Assembly (NCBI GenBank): GCA_900762125.1
Contig: CAAFFL010000089.1
Coordinates: 1-11,814 of the forward strand
Length of the DNA stretch: 11,814 nt
Direction of reading: 5' to 3'
From: an uncultured Prevotella sp.
GTDB taxonomy: Bacteria > Bacteroidota > Bacteroidia > Bacteroidales > Bacteroidaceae
Below the pieces are notes generated by a model. That model worked only from the letters and a program-made list of their open reading frames with translations. It was not told the DNA's origin and searched no databases. Positions 1 to 6,309 of this stretch are shown one piece after another; position 1 is the stretch's first letter; every line of letters starts with the position of its first letter. The position numbers were made by a program, and so were the translations under genes.

Positions 1-66
1 ATGTAGGTATGCAAAAGAGCCATTCAATGGGTTACTCCAATGAATGGCTCTTTTGCATATCTACAT
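1..66. terminator. Long hairpin, probable bidirectional terminator downstream of hslR
   Basis: Positions 1-26 are the reverse complement of 41-66, with one G-U wobble at position 7. The stem continues inward (28-31 with 36-39) around a 4-nt loop, after one mismatch. The arms carry an A-run on one side and a T-run on the other (GCAAAAGAGCC / GGCTCTTTTGC), so a U-rich 3' arm forms when read in either direction. It lies 49 nt beyond the hslR stop codon and would end the rplY-pth-hslR transcript. It may also end a convergent gene outside the window. The hairpin touches the window edge and could extend further left. Confidence 0.75.
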
Positions 67-88
67 CCTTCCCCTTGGGAAGGCTTGG
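63..88 (+). repeat. Short palindromic intergenic repeat, copy C
   Basis: The sequence runs ACATCC, then the hairpin CCTTCCC-CTT-GGGAAGG (67-83), then CTTGG. The same frame (ACATCC, 7-bp hairpin, CTTGG) occurs twice between queF and the lipoprotein gene (8537-8570 and 8610-8643) with different but mostly complementary stem bases. It sits in the 3' untranslated part of hslR, abutting the terminator hairpin. The function is unknown. Confidence 0.6.
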
Positions 89-114
89 TTAGAATTTCGG
101 CTTGGGGAGGATAC

Positions 115-552
115 CTACTCTTCTTCCCAGCCAAACATAACCGGGTCGATGAAGTCGTCGAGCTGCCGACGCTCCTTCTTCGTCGGGCGTCCCGTGCCAC
201 GCGCACGGTCGACGAAGCCGCTGATGCGACTCATCTCCAGGAGCTCGTATTGCTTCGGGTCGGTGACATCCTCCAGCACTTGCGGCACGAGTTTGGCGCC
301 CACGCGGGTCTCCAGGCAGGCCAACACCCGAAACGAATAGGTAATGGGCGGCTTGCGGACGCTGATGACGTCACCCGCCTTGATGGTCCGGCTGGGCTTG
401 ACATTCATCCCGTCCATCGTCACACGACCGTTCTTGATGGCGTCGACGGCGATGGACCGCGTCTTGAAGATGCGGGCGGCCCACAGCCACTTGTCGATGC
501 GGGCTGACTCGCCACACTTCGGCAGGCGAAGTTCTTGCTGAGCGTTACTCAT
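115..552 (-). CDS. hslR: RNA-binding S4 domain protein, Hsp15-like
   Basis: A 145-residue protein of the Hsp15/HslR family. In E. coli, Hsp15 binds 50S subunits that carry a stalled peptidyl-tRNA and helps recycle them. The S4 RNA-binding domain covers about residues 17-80 and begins with the family signature RIDKWLWAARIFKTR. The basic C-terminal segment GRPTKKERRQLDDF (about 121-134) resembles the matching part of E. coli Hsp15, and the length is close to that protein's. Its start codon overlaps the pth stop in an ATGA (549-552), so translation is probably coupled. The pairing with peptidyl-tRNA hydrolase and L25 suits a role in rescuing stalled ribosomes. The family assignment is firm; the exact role in this lineage is inferred. 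Confidence 0.9.
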   Translation of the reverse strand: MSNAQQELRLPKCGESARIDKWLWAARIFKTRSIAVDAIKNGRVTMDGMNVKPSRTIKAGDVISVRKPPITYSFRVLACLETRVGAKLVPQVLEDVTDPKQYELLEMSRISGFVDRARGTGRPTKKERRQLDDFIDPVMFGWEEE

Positions 553-1130
553 GACTTCTTATGCTTACCAAATTTATTATACTGGTTCATCGTGCCATCG
601 ATGCCCTGCAGCACGAAGCTCTTGATGATGTCCACACCCATGTCGATGGTGGGCTGGAGCGTCTTCATGTCATCTTCAGAGTAGCGGCCGAGCACCCAGT
701 CGATCTGTCCGCCACGTGGGTAGTCGTTGCCGATGCCGATGCGCAGACGTGCGAAGTCTTCGCCGATAAGTTGGATGATGTGTCCCAAGCCGTTGTGACC
801 GCCATTGCTGCCGCCATGCTTCAGGCGGAAGTCGCCCAACGGCAGTGCCACATCGTCGCTGATGACGAGCAGATGGCTCTGGTCGATCTTCTCCTCGTTG
901 AGCCAATAGCGCACGGCATTGCCCGAGAGGTTCATGAATGTCGTCGGCTTCAACAGTGTCACACGACGTCCACGGACAGACGCGTGGGCCACGTAGCCAT
1001 AACGCTTGTCCTCAAAACAAATATTGGACGCCTTAGCAAAAGCGTCCAATACCATGAATCCTGTGTTGTGGCGGGTGCCGACATATTCGTCGCCGGGGTT
1101 GCCCAGACCACAAATCAAGTATTTTTCCAT
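549..1130 (-). CDS. pth: Peptidyl-tRNA hydrolase
   Basis: A 193-residue bacterial Pth, the usual family length. It cleaves the ester bond of peptidyl-tRNAs released from ribosomes and so recycles tRNA in the cytosol. The N-terminus shows GLGNPG (8-13) and GTRHNTGF, with the catalytic His at residue 21. FMNLSG supplies the substrate-binding Asn67, SDD supplies the Asp at 92 that supports the catalytic His, and GGHNGL supplies Asn113. All the key residues known from E. coli Pth are therefore present. The start codon lies 14 nt after the rplY stop, and the stop overlaps the hslR start by 4 nt, so the gene is the middle member of a three-gene operon. Confidence 0.97.
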   Translation of the reverse strand: MEKYLICGLGNPGDEYVGTRHNTGFMVLDAFAKASNICFEDKRYGYVAHASVRGRRVTLLKPTTFMNLSGNAVRYWLNEEKIDQSHLLVISDDVALPLGDFRLKHGGSNGGHNGLGHIIQLIGEDFARLRIGIGNDYPRGGQIDWVLGRYSEDDMKTLQPTIDMGVDIIKSFVLQGIDGTMNQYNKFGKHKKS

Positions 1131-1144
1131 TCCTTATACTTGGA

Positions 1145-1774
1145 TTACTCTGCAGCGGCAGCATCGCCCTCAGCAGCCTCCTCGTCCTCAGCAGCAGCGC
1201 CGCTATCCTGAGAGTTACGGGTAGCCTTCACAGAGCAGACGACGACATCCTTACCGGTAGCGAGCTCCAGACCCTCGAAGGAGAGCTGGCCTACCTTGAT
1301 GCTCTTGCCAATGCGCAGAGCGGTAACGTCGATATCGAGGTGCTCGGGGATCTGCTGATACGGAGCCGTCACAGCGATCTTGCGGATAGAGAGGTTCATA
1401 CGACCACCGTCGCGGACACCCTGTGCCAGACCAACGAGCTTCACGGGGATGCCGATGGTGATAGGCTTCTGATCATTCACCTCATAGAAGTCAACGTGCA
1501 GAGGCGCATCGGTGACGGGGTGGAACTGCAGCTCCTTGAGCACAGCAGTGTGCTCCTCGCCGTCGATGACGAGCTTCACCACGTAGATGTGGGGGGTATA
1601 GATGATCTTGCGGAGCTCGCTGAACGGAGCAGCGAAGGCCATTGCTACGGGTTTGCCATCCTGCTGAGCCTCACCATAGAGGTTGCAGGGAACCATGCCT
1701 TCCTTGCGGAGGGCCTTAGAAGCTTTCTTACCAAGGACAGTACGCTTCTTACCTGAAACACTGATTTCTTTCAT
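1145..1774 (-). CDS. rplY: 50S ribosomal protein L25, long (Ctc/TL5) form
   Basis: A 209-residue L25 of the Ctc/TL5 type, which binds 5S rRNA in the large subunit. The N-terminal 5S-binding domain (about 1-95) is followed by the C-terminal beta domain, with PITIGIPVKLVGLAQGVRDGG and HLDIDVTALRIGKSIKV as typical stretches. The last 17 or so residues are a run of Ala, Glu and Asp, as often seen at the end of this protein. The short E. coli form lacks the second domain. The ATG at 1774 gives the conserved beginning MKEISVSGKKR. It is the first gene of the rplY-pth-hslR operon, with a strong candidate promoter about 120 nt upstream and a long leader. Confidence 0.96.
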   Translation of the reverse strand: MKEISVSGKKRTVLGKKASKALRKEGMVPCNLYGEAQQDGKPVAMAFAAPFSELRKIIYTPHIYVVKLVIDGEEHTAVLKELQFHPVTDAPLHVDFYEVNDQKPITIGIPVKLVGLAQGVRDGGRMNLSIRKIAVTAPYQQIPEHLDIDVTALRIGKSIKVGQLSFEGLELATGKDVVVCSVKATRNSQDSGAAAEDEEAAEGDAAAAE

Positions 1775-1890
1775 TTTTGTGTTACTCTAAATTAAATTGT
1801 TTATTAATTCGCCATCACACTGGTCAGCAAAGGCGATAACAGCCGCGGCACAGAAGCCTTTGGCGTTCAGCCCTTCACCAATCTGAAAAG
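1775..1890 (-). promoter_or_regulatory. Long, possibly structured 5' leader of rplY
   Basis: If transcription starts just downstream of the -7 box at 1897-1904, rplY carries a leader of about 115 nt. Read on the minus strand it holds CAAAGGC (1862-1856) and GCCTTTG (1834-1828), which can form a perfect 7-bp stem around a 21-nt loop. There is also a possible outer pairing of CGCCA near 1865 with TGGCG near 1810. The reading frame that crosses the leader and stops 12 nt before rplY has no ATG downstream of the predicted transcription start. Ribosomal protein genes are often autoregulated through such leaders; here that is inference only. Confidence 0.35.
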
Positions 1891-1896
1891 CGGGTG

Positions 1897-1928
1897 CAAA
1901 GGTACACTTTTTATTTGAATATCGCAAA
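1897..1928 (-). promoter_or_regulatory. Bacteroidetes-type promoter for rplY-pth-hslR
   Basis: On the minus strand there is TTTG (1928-1925), a 20-nt spacer, then TACCTTTG (1904-1897). This fits the Bacteroidetes consensus TTTG-(19-21 nt)-TAnnTTTG exactly. The predicted start of transcription is near 1890. Confidence 0.8.
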
Positions 1929-1963
1929 GAAACGCTAAAAAAACAAAGATTATTCCCTTGTTT

Positions 1964-1995
1964 TTTGCATAGTAAGCGATTTTTAACTACTTTTG
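1964..1995 (+). promoter_or_regulatory. Bacteroidetes-type promoter for the nusB operon
   Basis: TTTG (1964-1967), a 20-nt spacer, and TACTTTTG (1988-1995) match the primary sigma factor consensus at every defined position. Transcription would start near 2001, giving a leader of about 33 nt before the nusB ATG at 2034. It is divergent from the rplY promoter, with the two -33 boxes about 35 nt apart. Confidence 0.85.
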
Positions 1996-2033
1996 CAAAC
2001 ATAAACAAGGAACGAAGCTAAAGAGTTAGAGTA

Positions 2034-3131
2034 ATGATTAATCGCGAATTGATACGTATCAAGATAGTCCAGTTAACCTACGCTTACTATCAAAACGGAA
2101 ACAAGAACATGGACAACGCTGAAAAGGAATTGCTTTTCAGCTTGTCGAAGGCATACGACCTTTACAATTACCTGCTTGACCTCATCGTAGCCGTCACACA
2201 GGAGGAGCGCCGACGCGTCGATCTGGCGACGCAGCGGGCTGAGCGCGAAGGAACAGAGGCTCCCTCGCAGAAGTTCGCGTACAACAAGTTTGCCATGCAG
2301 GTGGAGGAGAACAAGATGCTTACCGCCTTCAATGAGGACAAGAAGCTCACGTGGAACCAGGAGGATGCCGACGTCACCTTCCTCAAGAAACTCTGCGACC
2401 AGATGGAGCAGAGCACCGTCTACCAGGAGTACATGGCTGCTGAGGGCGAGAGCGACTACGAGACCGACCGCGAGCTTTGGCGCAAGCTCTATCGGCAGCT
2501 CATCCAGGACAACCCCGATCTGGACGCGCTGCTTGAAGACAAGAGCCTCTATTGGAACGACGACAAGGAGGTCGTGGACACCTTCGTGCTGAAGACCATC
2601 AAGCGCTTCGACCCGAAGAACAAAGGCAAACAGGAACTCCTGCCAGAATATAAAGATGAGGAGGACAAGGACTTTGCACGGAAGCTCTTCCGCGCCACCA
2701 TCCTCAATGCCGACACCTACCAGCACTATATGAGCGAGGCTTCCCGCAACTGGGATTTCTCTCGCTTGGCCTACATGGACGTGGTGATCATGCAGATTGC
2801 CATCGCCGAGATGCTCACCTTCCCCATCATCCCCGTGTCGGTGACCATCAACGAGTATGTCGACCTGGCCAAGCTCTATTCCACCCCACGCAGCGGCGGA
2901 TATGTCAATGGCATGCTTGACGCCATCGCACGCTTCCTCATCACCTCGGGCAAGATGCTCAAGGAGATGCCAGAGCCGCGGCCACGCCGTCAGCCCGAGG
3001 AGCAGCAACGCCCGGTGAACCGTGTGCGCTTCGTCCATCGGCCACGCATCAACGAGGCACCCGCATCTACAGAGGCCCCAGCTACCCCAGAGGCCCCAGA
3101 GGCTCCAACTACCTCAGAGAACAACGAATAA
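2034..3131 (+). CDS. nusB: Transcription antitermination factor NusB, enlarged Bacteroidetes form
   Basis: A 365-residue protein; E. coli NusB has about 139. NusB with NusE (S10) binds boxA RNA and supports antitermination of rRNA operons. The recognisable NusB parts are the first helix (INRELIRIKIVQLTYAYYQ, 2-20) and the C-terminal helical core (about 237-302), which contains WDFSRLAYMDVVIMQIAIAEM and SVTINEYVDLAKLYSTPRSGGYVNGMLDAI across residues 240-298. Between them lies an insertion of roughly 190 residues, rich in charged residues, of the kind seen in Bacteroidetes NusB. After residue 310 comes a disordered tail: first Arg/Pro-rich, then Ala/Pro/Glu/Thr repeats encoded by short tandem DNA repeats. 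It is the first gene of a five-gene operon. The ATG at 2034 fits the promoter 40 nt upstream. Confidence 0.9.
   Translation: MINRELIRIKIVQLTYAYYQNGNKNMDNAEKELLFSLSKAYDLYNYLLDLIVAVTQEERRRVDLATQRAEREGTEAPSQKFAYNKFAMQVEENKMLTAFNEDKKLTWNQEDADVTFLKKLCDQMEQSTVYQEYMAAEGESDYETDRELWRKLYRQLIQDNPDLDALLEDKSLYWNDDKEVVDTFVLKTIKRFDPKNKGKQELLPEYKDEEDKDFARKLFRATILNADTYQHYMSEASRNWDFSRLAYMDVVIMQIAIAEMLTFPIIPVSVTINEYVDLAKLYSTPRSGGYVNGMLDAIARFLITSGKMLKEMPEPRPRRQPEEQQRPVNRVRFVHRPRINEAPASTEAPATPEAPEAPTTSENNE
3070..3108 (+). repeat. Short GC-rich repeats at the nusB 3' end
   Basis: The 12-mer CAGAGGCCCCAG occurs at 3070-3081 and 3088-3099, with a variant (CAGAGGCTCCAA) at 3097-3108 overlapping the second copy. The segment encodes the Pro/Ala/Glu/Thr-rich end of the NusB tail. 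Such repeats can change length by slippage, and the tail length may vary between strains. Confidence 0.6.
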
Positions 3132-3152
3132 ACCATAAAAAGAAAACATAAA

Positions 3153-3482
3153 ATGATTACATCCATTATCGCAGCTGCGCAGGCAGCTCAGAGCGGCAGC
3201 GGCAGTTTCAGCGGCATGCTCATCATGCTCGTCGTCATCTTCGCCATCATGTGGTTCTTCATGATCCGTCCGCAGCAGAAGCGGCAGAAGAAGATCCGCC
3301 AGTTCCAGAACTCTCTCGAGCCCGGAGCTCGTGTGGTGACAGGCGGTGGCATCTATGGCACCGTGAAGCGCATCGACCAGGAGAAGAACATCATCGAACT
3401 GGAGATTGCGCGCGGCGTAGTGATCGAGGTCGACAAGGGTTACGTCTTCCAGGATGTTGCTCAGCGGCAGCCCAATGCCTGA
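3153..3482 (+). CDS. yajC: Preprotein translocase accessory protein YajC
   Basis: A 109-residue single-pass inner membrane protein that associates with SecDF and the SecYEG channel. A Ser/Gly-rich N-terminal stretch is followed by one hydrophobic segment (about 21-38, GMLIMLVVIFAIMWFFMI). Then come the family signature RPQQKRQKK and a small cytosolic domain with LEPGARVVTGGGIYGTV and the final DKGYVFQDV region. Length and order match YajC proteins. It starts 21 nt after nusB and its stop codon overlaps the next reading frame. No Shine-Dalgarno sequence is visible, and the leader is A-rich. Confidence 0.95.
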   Translation: MITSIIAAAQAAQSGSGSFSGMLIMLVVIFAIMWFFMIRPQQKRQKKIRQFQNSLEPGARVVTGGGIYGTVKRIDQEKNIIELEIARGVVIEVDKGYVFQDVAQRQPNA

Positions 3483-4455
3483 TCTGAAGAAGATATTGCG
3501 TTTAGTCAGGAACGCCCTGTTCGGAGCACTGAACAGGGAGTTTCTGATTTTTCTGTTCTTCCTGGCGCTCAGCGGGATGTTCTGGTTGATGATGACGCTC
3601 AATGAGACCTACGAGGCAGACTACCCTGTCGTCGTGCGCGTCACCGGCGTACCGAAGAACGTCGTCATGACGTCGGAGGCAACAGACACCATCCGTGTCA
3701 CCGTCAGGGATAAGGGGTACATGCTCTTTGCCTATAACTATGGCAAGGACATCAGACCGGTCGTGTTCAACTTCAATACGTATGCCAACCGGCAGACAGG
3801 ACACGGCATCATCCCGCTGGCCGACTTGCAGAAGGCAGTACGTCAGCAGCTCTATGCCTCGACGACACTGGTGTCTATCAAATCGGGGAACTTCGATTTC
3901 TACTTCAACTATGGTGAGAAGAAGACAGTGAAGATGCAGCTCCAGGGCAACATCGTACCAGCCAACAACTACTACTTGGCACATGTGCAGTTCAACCCCG
4001 AGTGGGTAACCATCTATGCCGCGCCGTCGAGGCTCGACAGCATCAAGGGCGTCCTCACGGAGTACCTAAACATTGTCGACTTCGAGGATACCGTCACGCG
4101 GACGGTACACCTGAAGCACATCCCCGGCGTGAAGATCGTGCCGCAGGTGGTACAGGTCACGCTCTTCCCCGACATCCTCACCGAGGCAAGCATGGAGGTG
4201 CCCATCACCACCATCAACAAGCCTGAGGGACTTGTCATCCGCACCTTCCCACAGCGGGTGAAGGTCAACTTCTCTGTCGGAGCATCGATGTTCCGACGGG
4301 TGAGGCCCGATGACTTCATGGTCGTCGTGGACTATCGGGAGGTGCAGGCACATCCATCAGATAAGTGCAACATCTACCTGAAGTCCTCGCCACGCATCGT
4401 CACGGGAGCGCGACTGGAGATCAACCGTGTGGACTACCTCATTGAACAACAATAA
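3475..4455 (+). CDS. YbbR-like domain membrane-anchored protein
   Basis: A 326-residue protein with a short basic cytosolic N-terminus, one transmembrane helix (about residues 22-40, FLIFLFFLALSGMFWLMM) and a long extracytoplasmic part rich in beta strands, matching the YbbR-like proteins of Bacteroidetes. In Firmicutes, the YbbR protein CdaR modulates the diadenylate cyclase CdaA; no cyclase gene is in this window and the role here is unknown. The ATG at 3475 (MPDLKKILR) overlaps yajC by 8 nt. An in-frame ATG at 3454 would overlap by 29 nt and add seven residues unlike the family, so 3475 is preferred. It lies between yajC and coaE, 15 nt before coaE, an order I recall from related genomes. 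Confidence 0.82.
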   Translation: MPDLKKILRLVRNALFGALNREFLIFLFFLALSGMFWLMMTLNETYEADYPVVVRVTGVPKNVVMTSEATDTIRVTVRDKGYMLFAYNYGKDIRPVVFNFNTYANRQTGHGIIPLADLQKAVRQQLYASTTLVSIKSGNFDFYFNYGEKKTVKMQLQGNIVPANNYYLAHVQFNPEWVTIYAAPSRLDSIKGVLTEYLNIVDFEDTVTRTVHLKHIPGVKIVPQVVQVTLFPDILTEASMEVPITTINKPEGLVIRTFPQRVKVNFSVGASMFRRVRPDDFMVVVDYREVQAHPSDKCNIYLKSSPRIVTGARLEINRVDYLIEQQ

Positions 4456-4470
4456 CCCCCAGACACCATC

Positions 4471-5067
4471 ATGAGAATAGCTATCACCGGTGGCATCGGC
4501 AGCGGGAAATCGTTCGTCTGCCAACTGCTTCGCCAGCGAGGCATCGCCGTCTACGACTGTGATGACGCGGCCAAACGACTCATGCGCAGCGATGACGACC
4601 TGCAGGAACAGTTGCGGCAACTGGTTGGTGAGGGGGTATATATAAATAAGGTGTTACAGAAGGCAGTGCTGGCACAGTTTCTCCTGGCCTCGGAGCAGAA
4701 CAAGCAGGCCGTGAATGACGTGGTACACCCTGCCGTGGCCCGCGACTTCATGCAGAGCGGCCTGCAATGGCTGGAGAGCGCCATCCTCTTCGACAGCGGC
4801 TTCTATCGTCGGGTGCCCTTCGACCGTTATGTCTGCGTCGTGGCACCACTGGAGGTACGCCTCCATCGGGTCATGCAGCGCGACAGCATCTCACGGGAAC
4901 GTGCCATGGAGTGGATCAACAAGCAGTGGCCACAGGAGGAGATCGCCAAGCGGTGCCACTACGTCATCAACAACGACGGGCAGCAAGACCTCGACGGACA
5001 AGTAGACAAGTTGCTGGCTGACCTGAGAATCAATCAACAAACAATAGATAAACATCAATCAAAATAG
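4471..5067 (+). CDS. coaE: Dephospho-CoA kinase
   Basis: A 198-residue P-loop kinase that phosphorylates the ribose 3'-hydroxyl of dephospho-CoA with ATP, the last step of CoA synthesis. The Walker A motif GGIGSGKS is at residues 7-14. YDCDDAAKRLM (about 28-38) matches the family's substrate-binding segment, and the VHPAV motif lies near residues 85-89. A lid region with QRDSISRERAMEWINKQ and the final VINNDG (the family usually has I-x-N-x-G) are also present. The length is normal. The last ten or so residues are Asn/Gln/Lys-rich and probably disordered. It sits 15 nt after the YbbR-like gene and 18 nt before the DUF5606 gene. Confidence 0.95.
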   Translation: MRIAITGGIGSGKSFVCQLLRQRGIAVYDCDDAAKRLMRSDDDLQEQLRQLVGEGVYINKVLQKAVLAQFLLASEQNKQAVNDVVHPAVARDFMQSGLQWLESAILFDSGFYRRVPFDRYVCVVAPLEVRLHRVMQRDSISRERAMEWINKQWPQEEIAKRCHYVINNDGQQDLDGQVDKLLADLRINQQTIDKHQSK

Positions 5068-5085
5068 ATAATCAAGATTATAACA

Positions 5086-5523
5086 ATGGAAACAATTCTT
5101 TCAATCGCTGGCAAGCCAGGACTGTACAAACTGGTGTCACGCGGTAAGGCAACACTGATTGTAGAAGCACTCGATGATACTCACCGCCGTCTGCCGGCAT
5201 TCGCCACGGACCGCGTGACGAGTCTGGGCGACATCGCCATGTATACTGATGCCGACGACATCGCCCTCTGGGAGGTGCTCACGAAGGTAGGAGAGAAGGA
5301 AGGCCTGAAGCCGGCCTCCATCGACTATCGCAAGTGCCCCAGCAAGGAGCTCCGCGCTTACTTTGCTGAGGTGCTGCCCAACTTCGACCAAGATCGTGTC
5401 CACGACAGCGACATCAAGAAGCTCCTGCAGTGGTACAACATCCTCGTGAAGAACGGCTACACCGACTTCAAGACCATCCTCGCACCTACGGAGGGTGACA
5501 ATGTTGACGACCGCAAGGATTGA
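5086..5523 (+). CDS. DUF5606 family protein, function unknown
   Basis: A 145-residue cytosolic protein. The beginning METILSIAGKPGLYKLVSRGK and the following region with DRVTSLGDIAMYTD are typical of the DUF5606 family, which I know from Bacteroidetes just after coaE. No catalytic motif, signal peptide or membrane segment is visible. The N-terminal half looks like a small beta barrel, and the second half (about 85-135) is helical and charged, with SDIKKLLQWYNILVKNGY. It is the last gene of the nusB operon, 18 nt after coaE, and is followed by repeats and a terminator hairpin. The family call is good; no function can be inferred beyond co-expression with coaE. Confidence 0.85.
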   Translation: METILSIAGKPGLYKLVSRGKATLIVEALDDTHRRLPAFATDRVTSLGDIAMYTDADDIALWEVLTKVGEKEGLKPASIDYRKCPSKELRAYFAEVLPNFDQDRVHDSDIKKLLQWYNILVKNGYTDFKTILAPTEGDNVDDRKD

Positions 5524-5526
5524 TAG

Positions 5527-5596
5527 TTCTTCAAGTTCATCAAGTTTTTCAAGTTCATCAAGAAGTTGTAAAGTAGAAAGAGCTTGACGAACTTGA
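5527..5596 (+). repeat. 18-bp tandem repeats with a matching inverted copy
   Basis: Two 18-bp units follow each other (5527-5544 and 5545-5562). They differ only in the fourth position of a leading TTCTTC/TTTTTC and share TCAAGTTCATCAAG. At 5583-5596, CTTGACGAACTTGA is the reverse complement of that core with one change, so either unit could pair with it as a 14-bp stem with one mismatch. The block lies in the 207-nt gap after the DUF5606 gene, just before the terminator hairpin. Confidence 0.65.
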
Positions 5597-5602
5597 TAAA
5601 CC

Positions 5603-5656
5603 ACGAAGAAGCGGACAGGATGACAGGGATATCTGCCATACTGTCCGTTTCTTCGT
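5603..5656. terminator. Long hairpin, terminator of the nusB operon
   Basis: CGAAGAAGCGGACAG (5604-5618) pairs with CTGTCCGTTTCTTCG (5641-5655) over 15 bp with one G-U, and an extra A-T pair lies outside it. Inside, after a mismatch, two further 3-bp blocks close a 6-nt loop (5627-5632). The U-rich 3' arm and the position about 80 nt after the operon's last stop codon indicate a terminator. The build is like that of the hairpin at 1-66, with an A-rich left arm and a T-rich right arm. Confidence 0.7.
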
Positions 5657-5680
5657 ATCGGCACACAGGTTGCATTCTTG

Positions 5681-5707
5681 AGGGTGTAAACAAGCATGTT
5701 GAACCCT
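5681..5707 (+). promoter_or_regulatory. Imperfect inverted repeat upstream of hsp20
   Basis: AGGGT (5681-5685) pairs with ACCCT (5703-5707). Inside, AACA pairs with TGTT around an AGCA loop. It ends 23 nt before the hsp20 start. It could be a repressor operator or part of a temperature-sensitive leader, both known for small heat shock genes. A CIRCE operator (TTAGCACTC-N9-GAGTGCTAA) is not present, and I found no TAnnTTTG box in the gap. Confidence 0.3.
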
Positions 5708-5730
5708 TTAAAGAATAGGAGAACAAGAAT

Positions 5731-6141
5731 ATGTATACACGCAATGGTTGGCTTCCCGAGGTCTTCAGCGACTTCTTCGACACAGACCGCATGCCTCGCA
5801 CGAGTGCCACAGCACCGGCAATCAATGTATTAGAGAGTGAAAAGAGATATACCGTCGAGGTGGCAGCTCCGGGTCTGACGAAGGACGACTTCGACGTGAA
5901 CCTCAACAGCGATGGCGATCTAACCATCAAGATGGAAAAGCATCAGACCCAACAGGAGGAGCCCGCCCACTATCTGCGTCGTGAGTTTGCCTACTCGAAG
6001 TTTGAGCAGACGCTCATTCTCCCCGACGATGTCGACAAGGAGAAGATCCAGGCCCGTGTGGCCGACGGTGTGCTCACCGTGACACTGCCCAAGCAGAGTG
6101 CCGAGGAGCCCAAGGTTGCCCGCAGCATCGAGATTGGCTAA
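5731..6141 (+). CDS. Small heat shock protein, Hsp20/alpha-crystallin family
   Basis: A 136-residue ATP-independent chaperone that holds unfolding proteins during stress. A short N-terminal arm (1-27, including PEVFSDFFD) leads into the alpha-crystallin domain (about 28-125). That domain has PAINVLESEKRYTVEVAAPG, the strand HYLRREFAYSKFEQTLILP, and the closing signature ADGVLTVTLPK. The C-terminal extension ends in RSIEIG, where I-E-I is the I-x-I motif used in oligomer assembly. Unusually for this window, a purine-rich AGGAG (5717-5721) lies 9 nt before the ATG. The gene appears to be monocistronic, between two hairpin terminators. Its promoter was not recognised. Confidence 0.94.
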   Translation: MYTRNGWLPEVFSDFFDTDRMPRTSATAPAINVLESEKRYTVEVAAPGLTKDDFDVNLNSDGDLTIKMEKHQTQQEEPAHYLRREFAYSKFEQTLILPDDVDKEKIQARVADGVLTVTLPKQSAEEPKVARSIEIG

Positions 6142-6225
6142 AGGCCATGAATGAAAGGAGAAGGAAGAAGATTGGAAGAAGGATAACAACCAACGAAGAA
6201 TGACAGGAGGAACAGAATAGTTGAA

Positions 6226-6257
6226 TTTGGTTATAGAATGATAGATTTATAATTGTG
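6226..6257 (+). promoter_or_regulatory. Candidate upstream promoter before the terminator hairpin
   Basis: TTTG (6226-6229), a 20-nt spacer, and TAATTGTG (6250-6257) fit the Bacteroidetes pattern with one mismatch in the -7 box (TGTG for TTTG). A transcript starting near 6263 would run into the hairpin at 6276-6305 almost at once. Confidence 0.3.
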
Positions 6258-6275
6258 TGATTGTTAGTTTTTTTT

Positions 6276-6309
6276 AAGCGTCGAATATGTGAATATTCGG
6301 CGCTTTTTT
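6276..6309 (+). terminator. Intrinsic terminator after hsp20
   Basis: A 13-bp stem (6276-6288 with 6293-6305, one U-G pair) is closed by a GTGA tetraloop of the stable GNRA class. The T-run at 6304-6309 follows directly. Eight T residues precede the left arm, so some terminator activity on the other strand is also possible. Confidence 0.85.

Noticed and set aside
1787..2008. Open frame of 73 codons on the minus strand just before rplY
   Set aside because: It starts upstream of the well-matched rplY promoter and crosses it; no ATG remains downstream of the predicted transcription start. It is treated as leader sequence.
2073..3038. Long open frame (321 codons) on the minus strand opposite nusB
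   Set aside because: It is the complement of nusB; the product is a low-complexity His/Leu/Val/Glu-rich sequence without family features, and it has no promoter or operon context.
5657..5730. CIRCE (HrcA) operator before hsp20
   Set aside because: The TTAGCACTC-N9-GAGTGCTAA pattern is absent; only a weaker, unrelated inverted repeat is present.
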